From Talinum fruticosum (Eukaryota > Streptophyta > Magnoliopsida > Caryophyllales > Talinaceae), in contig JAITYX010000129.1 of the NCBI GenBank assembly GCA_021018815.1, positions 919,274 through 983,273 on the forward strand: a stretch of 64,000 bases of DNA, given 5' to 3'. Under the pieces are notes generated by a model, which was not told the origin of the DNA, ran no database searches, and saw nothing but the letters and a program-made list of their open reading frames with translations. Positions within the stretch are counted from its first letter, which is position 1; the number at the start of each line of letters is the position of its first letter. Below are positions 34,162-43,668 of this stretch, in pieces. The translations under genes and the position numbers were made by a program.

Positions 34162-36042
34162 GGAAGAGACCTCAATTGTACTAGGTGCATCTATAATGGC
34201 TTGTCTATGCTTTTGGGAGGCTGATATAAGTTGTCATATGGAAACATTAGCTTTGAGTTTTTGAAGTTGTCCGAGGATTGTGACTTCTTCTTTGGTAGCT
34301 TCTTTCTCTTGTGAGGCTTTCCGAGTCTATTGTGGACTCGCTGGTTCATTGTGTCATCCTGATCTATTGAGGAACTATATTTGAAGAGTGTTTGGTTCAC
34401 CATAAAAGTCATCATCTTTTAAGAGTGGTATGCCCCGGATGTTGTCATCATTATCATCCTTAGTCTCATAGACGTTCTCTTCATCACTTACTCATAATCC
34501 ATGGACTTTGGGGTCTAAGGGAGGCAAGCCAATTAATGGTTTGGGTTCCTCGATGTCTTGAATGAAGACATAAGGATCCCACTGACCTGGAATGGGTTTA
34601 GAAAAGATAGCTAAGGTTCTGCTGAATGGATTCTTGCTATTGTCCGGTTTTTGAGCAACCTTAGAAGAGGAAGTCGACCATTGCAAAACATGCTCTCTAA
34701 TTTGTTTTTGAGAGTCCAACATTGTTCCGTATTGTGTCCTCGTGCACGATGGTACCTACATAATTTTCCTGCGTCCCGAGTTTTTGCTCGTTTCAAGGCT
34801 TCGGTTCTACTGTTACGAGCAATAACTCAATTTTTCCTTTAGGCGGTAAGAGGTCGGGGCTTGAGCATAACTACGTAGTATCTATAGGAGTGTAGTTAGT
34901 ACAACTATTAAGGGCATTGACATCCGCACCCTATCGGTATTGCCCGTGTTAGTGGTTTTCTTATCTTTAGATTGGTAGTTACCTCTATAACCAGCCATGA
35001 TTTTTGTGGTCACGGCAGACAACTCTTCTTCTATCAACATACATGCGTCTTTGAGGGTTGTGATGCTCATGAATGGTAGGAACTGCAAATGTTGATTACA
35101 GGCGAGGCTAAAGGTTCTTCACAAAGATTCTAACCTAGTCTTTCTAGGAGGGTCGATCTACCATGTGGGCAACCTTTGCCCTCCATCCGGCGAGGAAGTC
35201 AATGAAGATTTATTTCTCCCCTTGTTTGATCAAATCTAAATCTCGAAGGGTGATTGGTAAATTAGTGTTGTAGGAATAATGATGTAGGAACTCCTTGCAC
35301 GGATCAGTCCAATTAGTGACCTTACATGGGTCGGCTACATTCTACCACTTCGTCATGTCATTATCAAACGTCCATGGGAAGATGATATAGTATGATCTTC
35401 GAGTACATTCTTAAGAGTCATTGCTCCTATGAAGTTGTGACCATGATGATGCGGATTCTTGGAACCATGAAACTTACTATCCGGCATTGTAAATTTGGGA
35501 GGTATTTTCCCTTGGGGAATAAAGTGAATCCTATGAAGTCAAAGTAGTTACTCTTGAACATGAAGGATTCTCTTAACATCCATTCTATCCGATCTATACA
35601 TGGATCGAGTCTTAGGTTCGGGGTCGGTTTTGGAGGTGGTGGTAGAGCTCCTTTTTCTTTTTCTTCCTCTTCTTCTCTCTCTTTCTTTTCACTTTTCTAT
35701 TTCTCTCTTTCCTTCTCTTTCTCCTCATTTTTTATAGAGTCCTTAGAATAAGGTCCGAGTTTCGGACTTGGACTATATTTTTTGATCATGGGCCTCAATC
35801 TGGGTTTCCATCTTAGTTGAGGATTCATTGAGCAGGGTGATGATCGGAGATGGCTGTGGTTCTTTATCCATTTGACATGAATTGTTTTTGGGTACTCTCC
35901 TACGGCGGAAGATTGATTGAGCTGGTGTTATGTGCACCGAAGTTTGTCGTATTCGCGACCGAGGCATAGAATGAGGAGATGCGGTACTAGACTCCTTATT
36001 TAAGGGCTCTAACCTTTTCGAACTCGATTCGATGAAACCCAA
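34162..36042 (-). pseudogene. Tat-like gypsy gag remnant
   Basis: Minus strand from ATG 36042 (MGFIESSSKRLEPLNKESS). Near 35180-35090 there is a capsid-like segment ending NQHLQFLPFMSITTLKDA, then MAGYRGNYQSKDKK, then a zinc-knuckle-like CRYHRARGHNTEQC at 34760-34720 with DAGKLC before it, as in Tat/Ogre gag. Then GQWDPYVFIQDIEEPKPLIG and LPPLDPKVHGL, shared with the copy at 57700-57830. Frameshifts occur throughout. It is cut at 34161 by LTR-b. Confidence 0.8.
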
Positions 36043-36229
36043 TTGAGGGAGGCTTCCTTATTCTCCAGCCCAAAGGATAATTACTTAGGACCCTGCTAAG
36101 AAAACCAACTTTTGTGGAGAAGGGACTCAAGCGCTAGACCCGAACAAACTAGGAAAAGGAAAGAAAAAGAATACTCTTTATTTGGATGCACATAAAGAAT
36201 GCAAAACGATCAAAAGAGATATGTAATGA

Positions 36230-36705
36230 TGCTAATGAATTAGATTGGGATGAATTTTATTTGGCTAATGCAATAGGAAAAGAAAAGCCTTCCTTAACTA
36301 AAACCCGAATGCTACACGAACTCACTTGATTTGAGATGAATTTTATTTTTGGCTAATGGATAAAATGAACTTGCCTAATGCATAAATGGACTCACCTAAT
36401 TTGAGATGAATTTAATTTGGTTAATGAAAAAATAAAATTTGAACTCACCGAAGTTGTGATGAAAAATTTTGGCTAATGAAGAAAATAAAAAATGGACTCA
36501 CCTACTTTAAGATGAATTTTATTTGGCTAATGCAAAAATTAAAAAGGACTCACCTAATTTGAGATGAATTTTATTTTTGGCTAAATGTAAAAAAATGGAC
36601 TCACCAAATTTGATATAAAATTTATTTTTGGCTACTGCATAAATGGACTCACCTAATTTGAGATGAAATTTATTTTCGGCTAATGCATAAAATGCAAGCA
36701 TGTTG
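36230..36705 (-). repeat. ~51-bp minisatellite in Tat leader, about 8 copies
   Basis: Unit around ggactcacctaatttgagat followed by gaattttatttttggctaatg. Copies start near 36233, 36312, 36388, 36441, 36494, 36547, 36598 and 36646, spaced mostly 48-53 bp. On the minus strand the unit reads LAENKFHLKLGESI and stays open for 60 codons (36701-36519). Confidence 0.85.
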
Positions 36706-37183
36706 AAAAGTCAAAATGTTAACCTAAAAAACATAATAGACCTAAAACATATTGGAAAAAAAGAGAGGAAGGTCCTTTGCAAGACCCTCATTGGCTAACC
36801 GAAGGAGGCCGGCGTCAGCTATGTCCGACGGCCGGTGGCAAAAGAAAAAAACTGATACTAAAAGAGAGATTTATTAGTTTATCCCGACTAAAAATGTAAT
36901 TAATGGACTGACCTAAAAATGAGAGGCAAATTTGGAGATTTGGCTAAAATGTACAAATTGGACTGATTCAAGAGGGTTAATTCTTGTATTTTATTTTGCA
37001 TCCATGGTTATTCAGCACAGTCAACCTAATCTAAAGTCTCACAAGAAAAAGGTTAAATACTAAAACAACCACACTCCTTTCAAGCATGCAAATGGAGAGA
37101 AATAGACCACCTAAACAACAAAGTATCTATGGTCAAAAAGAGGGATAAATTCAGGTCAAAAAGAGGGATAAAGCCAATAACAT
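36706..37183. other. Tat leader sequence, no gene
   Basis: Includes a GC-rich inverted segment, ggccggcgtc...gacggccgg (36808-36836), inside AT-rich DNA, and a short direct repeat (ggtcaaaaagagggataaa at about 37131 and 37154). No ORF. Confidence 0.4.
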
Positions 37184-37417
37184 GAGTTTATGATTGTATC
37201 TTATATAGTCTTAAGGATTTCAGCCTATGGGATTAGCCAAATTATAGGCTAACTTTGCCGAATTATCCAAAAACCTTCAAAAATATAGAAACACGCTTCT
37301 GCTATTTTAAGAGAAAAGTTAACAAACCTTATTTGAAGTCCTAGGTAGCCTTAGGGGTTCCTTTCAAGGAATCCTAGCATACAATACGCCGACCCGAGCC
37401 GGGGTGGGATGTTACAA
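37184..37417 (+). repeat. 5' LTR remnant of third Tekay-like copy
   Basis: Aligns with the last 230 bases of LTR-b and LTR-c and ends gggtgggatgttaca. The LTR breaks abruptly on the left against Tat leader sequence. The primer site tggtaacagagca is at 37422-37434. Confidence 0.8.
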
Positions 37418-37672
37418 TTATGGTAACAGAGCAAAAATCCTTTGACCTATAGGCTTTCCTTGCGTCGAGTCTAGGACTTGATTGATTGCTTATGTAACTG
37501 ATTGAATGATAAGTTACTGTAATATTATTTATGAACCTATGTGCCTATGTGTGACTGATTGAATCTTATATGTATTGATTTATGAACATACATGCATATG
37601 TGTGGTTCTATGAATATACACGTAAAAATGTCATAAAGAGTCAATAGTGATCCCGTAACTTAACGTTGTTAG

Positions 37673-38622
37673 ATGGTTGATGGGGATGGAAGTGGTAGAA
37701 TTGATGAGCAGAGTAATGTAACCAATCCAATGATAGGCATTAACCTTCTGAATAAGTTTTTAAAATTGCAACCTTCCAAGTTAGGGGTACTATAAATCTA
37801 AGGGAGTTAAATGAATGGATGAGGCAAATAGATGAAATATTTAAGAGTATGATGTGTCTCAAAACGTATAAGGTTGGATTAGCCACATATATTTTTATTG
37901 GAGAAGCCAATTATTTGTGGGTTGAAATTAAACCAAGCCTAGAAGAGGCATAAGTAAAGACAATAACTTGGGAGAAATTAAAGGAAAAGATGAATAGGCA
38001 ATACTATCCTAGCCATGTGTAGAGAGCTAAGGAGTTGGAGTTTCTCGATTTGAAACAAGGAAAAATGAGTGTCATGGAATACGGTGTGAAGTTTATAGAA
38101 CTTCGTCGATTCGGTAAGTAATTAGTAGATACGTAGCAAGAAGAAGCTGATTGGTTTGAAAATGGTCTAGCATTAGACATACGTGAAAGGATAGCAGCCC
38201 AAACCATTACCAAGTACTAAGATATGTATCGAAACGCATTTTGCGGGGATGTATGGCCGATGAAGGCTGCTACACCCGAAAAAGTTGGAGGGAAATGTGA
38301 ACTATGAGAATTAGAGGAACAACCACGGGGATGTTAAGCAAGGCCAAGTTGGGTATAATGTTGGCGACATGGCAAGTAAGCCATGCAATTACTGTCATAA
38401 TGTTTACGAGTGGAAAGGAATGTTAAGTGGTAGCTGGGAAATGTCCCAAATGTGTGAAAAATGGACATATTTCTAGGGCTTGTCTTGAGAAGAGCAATGA
38501 GCAAGCTGCGAAGATGGTGGGTACCTAAAGGCCACACCAAAATGAAGGAACTAGCTCGCAGCGGCAGAATAAGAGTATTGGGTACGACAAGAGTGGTGAG
38601 CCACCACTTATTGTTGGCAGAG
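37673..38622 (+). pseudogene. Gag of third Tekay-like copy (interrupted by K)
   Basis: ATG 37673 gives MVDGDGSGRIDEQSNV and INLLNKFLKLQPSK, then a frameshift. LNEWMRQIDEIFK and later GKCPKCVKNGHISRAC follow; here the CX2CX4HX4C knuckle is complete, unlike E. EPPLIVGRV is cut at 38622; the last codons (FNIMEPYP, stop) continue after K at 43579-43610. Confidence 0.8.
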
Positions 38623-39902
38623 TGATGTATAGTGGGAGGCGAAAGCAAAAAGAATGGAAAACCGCAAAGAGAGCAACCGGGCGAGAATAGGACCTGCAGG
38701 CGCACTCTTGGCAGATCGGGTGAAAGGAAGGGTAAATGTTCTTAGTTTTGGCTGAAATTAGGTGGGGAGTGAGGTAACTAGTAAAGGAAGGTTGTCACCA
38801 AATTTCGTAATTTTTGGATAAGGGAAACTCCCCGATCAACTAGCCAGAAGTTGATGTAACCGGCTGGATGAACAGATTGACACCTTTTGTTTGGTTTCTG
38901 TTGTGGAGGACGGAAGGGTTCTTGGATGCGGCTGAAATTTGGAGGAATGGTAGCAGACTTGCTGGAAGGAAGGTGGTTAAAATTTGGACTGAAATGGCTG
39001 GGTAGTTTGTGAGATATGGAGCGGAGAAGTGAGGGGATAGTTCCTAGGGTCGGGCTCGGATACGAGTAACACCACCGAGTGAACCAAGGGCGCTTTCAAA
39101 TGGTCCGGATACGAAACACCACCGGGGTTTGAAAGACTCAAAGAACACCATTGTGGTGCCAAGCACGGATACAGCTTTGAGGATTTAAAAACGAGCAATC
39201 CAGCTCAAGAGTGTAAACTCATATATATTCATCAAAAGGTGTCATCACATGGAGTATGTGAGCTGAATATAGAATGCCTTTCATGGGCATTTTACAAAGC
39301 TGAAACTTAACTAAAATATTAAAGTAAAATCAAAACAAAAACCATGAAGATTCTTTCCCTCCTCCAAGTTAAGCTTAGGAGAAATTCCGGCCAAGTATTG
39401 AACATTTGGGAACATGTGGCTACGGATTATTTTCCCCTTTGCCAAGCCTTCTTCAAACTAGTTTCCACAATAGGTAGTGGTTCTAGAATGTCCTTCTCTA
39501 GGCTTCATTTGGGCTCCCCTTAAGCGTATAAGCAACAACTTTGGTCCCTTGGTCCGACCCTTGATTTATTTATGTGCCAAGGAAATACAATGGTAGCATT
39601 TGACACCATCTACGGTTGACATGGCCGAGCTTACCGTTGCTTTAACAAGGAGGATTTAGGTGGCTAATTTCAACTATCCTTCTTGACTAAATTGGCACTT
39701 AATTATTTATGAACAAAATCATGAAAATTCAATGTTTTGGACTTATCACCCTCCAGGGTCCATTAGCACCATGCGGTTGAGCTTTGAGCTTTTCCCCTTG
39801 GTCATGTAATATTCAAGCATTTTCGGTTGAACTTTAAGCATACAAGGTTGCTCAAAATGAATATCATTTAGCTCAAAACATAGGGCTGTCCATTCTCCAT
39901 CA
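38623..39902 (-). repeat. K LTR (left; 3' LTR in sense)
   Basis: Printed strand TGATGTATAGTGGG...CTCCATCA. Contains three imperfect ~55-bp units around ggatac-gaaacaccaccg at about 39055, 39106 and 39165. Confidence 0.9.
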
Positions 39903-40440
39903 TTCTCCCCTTGTAGGAAAGAATTTGCCCTCAAATTCTCAAAAGCAATATTTGCCAAGTGTAGAAAAAATTTTGGTTTGTTGAAGCTTGCGGTGAGATT
40001 GAGAATGATTGGCCTTTTGTGCTTGTACACCCGGCTGTTTACATGGAAATGTGCAGGACATTCGGCCAGAATAGATGCTTCTCTAGCATGCTCATGGTGT
40101 GGAGATAGACTTGCTCAACAAAGACTTTGTAATGAGACACACAAAACCGAATACTCTCGAGAAGATTAGCAACTTCCTTCGGTACCAAAAGATTTTGTCC
40201 AACACACCCTATGACTCCATATTCCATGTTTGGGCACAAAGGATATGTACTCAACAAAATGCAACTAAGATCAATCAATTCTTCATTGTGCTTCTTGTGT
40301 GCAAAACACTTGGATATACAAGCAATGTGAACTCTAAAGTCGGATACCCATGAGAAGGAAGGTACTCTTCCTTGGCACCAAAAAATTGAGTTTATCCATG
40401 GAGTTTCTTATTTCTCTTCTCGATCACCTTTCCTAATTCT
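39903..40440 (-). other. K spacer between protease and 3' LTR, unrecognised
   Basis: Where RT should lie there are about 540 bp without a pol motif. One 79-codon minus frame (40278-40039, MIDLSCILLSTYPLCPN...) is open, family unknown. It may be rearranged pol, noncoding spacer or captured host DNA. Confidence 0.4.
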
Positions 40441-41050
40441 TTACCACCTTTGGACCTCACAACACAGTCTGTCCAAATGGGGAAAATAGCTCTTGGGATG
40501 GGGTTTTTTGGAGTTGGAAGTTTTTTGTGGCGGGTAGTGAGAAGGAATTTTGGACGAGAGGACAAGGATGATTTTGGTTTGTGGAGTAGTGGCGAGGAGG
40601 TGGAGATTTTGTGGGGAACTTTTGGTTATATGTGGAGATGAGACGATGTGTTTTTGGCAAGGTCTAGGCTCACGTTGCTTGTCTTTGAGAAGAGGTTCTC
40701 CAAGCGTAAGCAAAAGGTCATTTTGAGGGGAAGAACTTTGTGGCCTTGGTTTGATGCATTGGTTAGGAGGTAAAGGAGTTAAGGTGATTTTCTTTCCATC
40801 CTTGGTGAAGGCATATGTATTTTTGAAGCCATCATGAATCATCTTCCGGTCATAAAGCCAAGGTCTCCCAAGTAATATGTGACAAGCGTCTTGATTGAGC
40901 CATTGAACATTGTAGGGATGGGGATGGACCGAAGCATGAAGTCCAAGCTTGTCTACCATCACGGAGGCTGCCACATTAGCACAACTTCCACCATCAATGA
41001 TAATGGAGCATACTTTGTTTTGAACCGTGCCTCTTGTGTGAAAAATATGT
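40441..41050 (-). pseudogene. K aspartic protease
   Basis: Sense frame around 41010-40960 reads KVCSIIIDGGSCANVAASVM: the retroviral-type active-site region (D-G-G-S, as in many Reina-group proteins, rather than D-S/T-G). It continues through HPHPYNVQWLN and ACHILLGRPWLYDRK, the conserved C-terminal flap/LLGRPW segment, to KKITLTPLPPNQ, which usually precedes the RT linker in this group. An open stretch runs 40974-40441. It would cleave the gag polyprotein. No RT follows. Confidence 0.85.
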
Positions 41051-41219
41051 TCACATTACTCCTCATTCGGATCCTTGAATCCGCTCAAGGACCTCCTTAT
41101 CACCAACATTTCTCATTCATCCGCCTCTTCAACAACCTCCTCTACTTCATCTAGCAAGAGTAGCTCCTTCTCGGTTTCATTCTCCTCTATTATAGATTCT
41201 TGGTACTCAACCAAAGCCA

Positions 41220-42197
41220 TCACCCTTCGGTTTGGACATTCGAAGCAATATGTCTAAAACCATGGCATTTGAAACATCTCCTCGGGGTCACTTGGGTTTG
41301 GTATTGGTTTGGCCGGATGTGGGGTTTGGATGGGCATGGGCTGTTTTGTGGGATTTGGGGTTGTTTGTGGCAAAGGTTGGGGACTCCCCTTGTAGAAGGG
41401 TTGGCTTCTTTAAGAGGGAAAAGTTTTGGAGCTTTTTTTGACAAGCCGATTTTTCTTTTGTTGCTCCACCTTGTGTGCCAAGTGACACACCTCATCAAAT
41501 GTGGTAAAATGTTGTAGCTCCACGATTTGAGCATACTTAGTGTCCAAGTCGCCTAGGTACCTCACAATTGTTTGGTCCTCATTTTCTTGTAAGTCACACT
41601 TGATCAATAGCTTTTCAAACTCTCTAGTGTATTCTTCTACACTCATATTACCTTGTTGAAGAGTATAGAGTTGGAGAAAGCTATCTTGGACATAAGTTGG
41701 TGGTAGAAAACGTGCCTTGAGCTTGGCTCTCATTTTCCGCCAACTTTTGATTTTAGGCTTTTTGTCTCTCACACGTTTGTGCTTCAAATTTTCCCACCAA
41801 GTTGAAGCAAAGCCCCTGAGCTTGAGGGCAACAAGCTTCACCTTCTTCTCGTTTGGTACCTCTTTGTAGTAAAAAATTCTTTCCACGGTCCTCAACCAAT
41901 CAAGAAACTCATCCGGATGCAATCTTCCTTCAAATTCGGAATGTCAACTTTAAAATCTTGGTAGTGTGGTTTTGAGCGCCGAGAGCTTCTCCTTGATTGC
42001 CTTTCACTATCCGTAGATGCAAAAGGGTTACTCTCCTCATCATCTTCATGTAGGCTAGGATTGGATCGATTAGGAGGTGACTCACTCCTTAGCTAGTCAC
42101 GCTTAGCCTTCATGTCACGCCCAAGTTGTTTGCAGAGGTACTCATTCTCCTTCATGAGCATTTCAAACCTCTCTTCCAAAGTCATACTTCCACTCAT
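41220..42197 (-). pseudogene. K gag (capsid core open for 170 codons)
   Basis: ATG 42197 starts MSGSMTLEERFEMLMKENEY, with a stop at 42095-42093 then continued homology. The capsid core 41922-41410 is open: HPDEFLDWLRTVERIFYYKE, LRGFASTWWENLK, SVEEYTREFEKLLIKC - a textbook Retrotrans_gag domain. A CFKCHGFRHIASNV knuckle follows near 41250-41210, its last Cys replaced. A frameshift separates core and knuckle. Gag would form the particle and bind RNA. Confidence 0.9.
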
Positions 42198-42279
42198 GGT
42201 TGGGTATTTTTGTAGGTCGGCTATTTTTGGTGTTTTTGGTTTTATGGAAATGGATACAATCACCCAAGGTTCAGAACTT

Positions 42280-42291
42280 GCTCTGATACCA
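42280..42291 (-). other. Primer binding site of K
   Basis: Minus strand tggtatcagagc, an exact match to the initiator-Met tRNA-type site, a few bases inside the right LTR. Confidence 0.9.
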
Positions 42292-42295
42292 AAGT

Positions 42296-43573
42296 TGATG
42301 TATAGTGGGAGGCGAAAGCAAAAAGAAGGAAAACCGCAAAGAGAGCAACCTAGGCAGAATAGGACCTGCAAGCGCACTCTTGGCAGATCGGGTGAAAGGA
42401 AGGGTAAATGTTCTTGGTTTTGGATGAAATTTGGTGGGGAGTGAGGTAACTGGTAAAGGAAGGTTGTGACCAAATTTCGTAATTTTTGGATAAGGGGAAC
42501 TCCCTGATCAACTAGCCAGAAGTTGATGTAACCGGCTAGATGAAAGATTGACACCCTTTGTTTGGTTTTGTCTGTGGAGGACGGAAGGGTTCTTGGATGC
42601 GGCTGAAATTTGGGGGAATGGTAGCAGACTTGCTGGAAGGAAGGTGGTTAAAATTTGGACTGAAATGGCTGGGTAGTTTGTGAGATATGGAGCGGAGAAA
42701 TGAGGGGATAGTTCTTAGGGTCGGGCTCGGATACAAGCAACACCACCGAGTGAACCAAGGGCGTTTTCAAACGGTCCGGATACAGCAACACCACCGGGGT
42801 TTGAAAGACTCAAAGAACACCACTATGGTGCCAAGCACGGATACAGCTTTGAGGATTTAAAACGAGCAATCCAACTTAAGAGTGTAAACTCATATATATT
42901 CATCAAAAGGTGTCATCACATGGAGTATGTGAGTTGAATATAGAATGCTTTTCATGGGCATTTTACAAAGCTGAAACTTAACTAAAATATTAAAGTAAAA
43001 TCAAAACAAAAACCATGAAGATTCTTTCCCCTCCTCCAAGTTAAGCTTAGGAGAAATTCTGGCCAAGTATTGAACATTTGGAACATGTGGCTACTGATTG
43101 TTTTCCCCTTTGCCAAGCCTTCTTCAAACTAGTTTCCACAATAGGTAGTGGTTCTAGAATTTCCTTCTCTAGGCTTCATTTGGGCTCCCCTTAAGCGTAT
43201 AAGCAATAGCTTTGGTCCCTTGGTCCCACCCTTGATTTATTTATGTGCCGAGGAAATACAATGGTAGCATTTGACACCATCCACGGTTGACATGGCCGAG
43301 CTTACCGTTGGTTTAACAAGGAGGATTTAGGTGGCTAATTTCAACTATCCTTCTTGACTAAATTGGCACTTAATTATATATGAACAAAATCATGAAAATT
43401 CAATGTTGTGGACTTATCACCCTCCGAGGTCCATTAGCACCATGCGGTTGAGCTTTGAGCTTTTCCCCTTGGTCATGTAATATTCAAGCATTTCCGGTTG
43501 AACTTTAAGCATACAAAGCTGCTCAAAATGAATATCATTTAGCTCAAAACATAGGGCTATCCACTCTCCATCA
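42296..43573 (-). repeat. K LTR (right; 5' LTR in sense)
   Basis: TGATGTATAGTGGG...CTCCATCA on the printed strand, 1278 bp, followed by the target duplication cagag. Confidence 0.9.
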
Positions 43574-43578
43574 CAGAG

Positions 43579-43668
43579 TCTTTAACATCATGGAACCTTA
43601 CCCATAAGACACCAAGTAAATCAACTTCTAAGTTCCGAGGATGAAATTTTTTATAAGTGTGGGAGAAA
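43579..43668 (+). pseudogene. End of third Tekay-like gag and polypurine tract
   Basis: tctttaacatcatggaacct encodes the FNIMEP end after the K insertion; agtgtgggagaaa is the polypurine tract before LTR-c. Confidence 0.8.

Larger units (their letters stand above)
38623..43573 (-). mobile_element. Reina-like gypsy element K: LTRs, gag and protease, no RT/integrase
   Basis: Complete 4951-bp insertion on the minus strand with a perfect 5-bp target duplication cagag (38618-38622, 43574-43578) and LTRs of 1278 and 1280 bp. A Met-tRNA primer site lies beside the right LTR and a polypurine tract (caaggggagaa) beside the left, which fixes the orientation. The internal 2.39 kb encodes gag and aspartic protease only. 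LTRs differ at roughly 10 of the first 165 positions by eye, so it is not very recent. Confidence 0.9.

Noticed and set aside
36230..36705. CRISPR-like direct repeats
   Set aside because: Repeats are contiguous and imperfect with no unique spacers, in plant DNA; it is a minisatellite.
42093..42554. 153-codon minus ORF with a signal-like start
   Set aside because: The first part is LTR and primer region; only the last ~35 codons are K gag, which has its own ATG at 42197.
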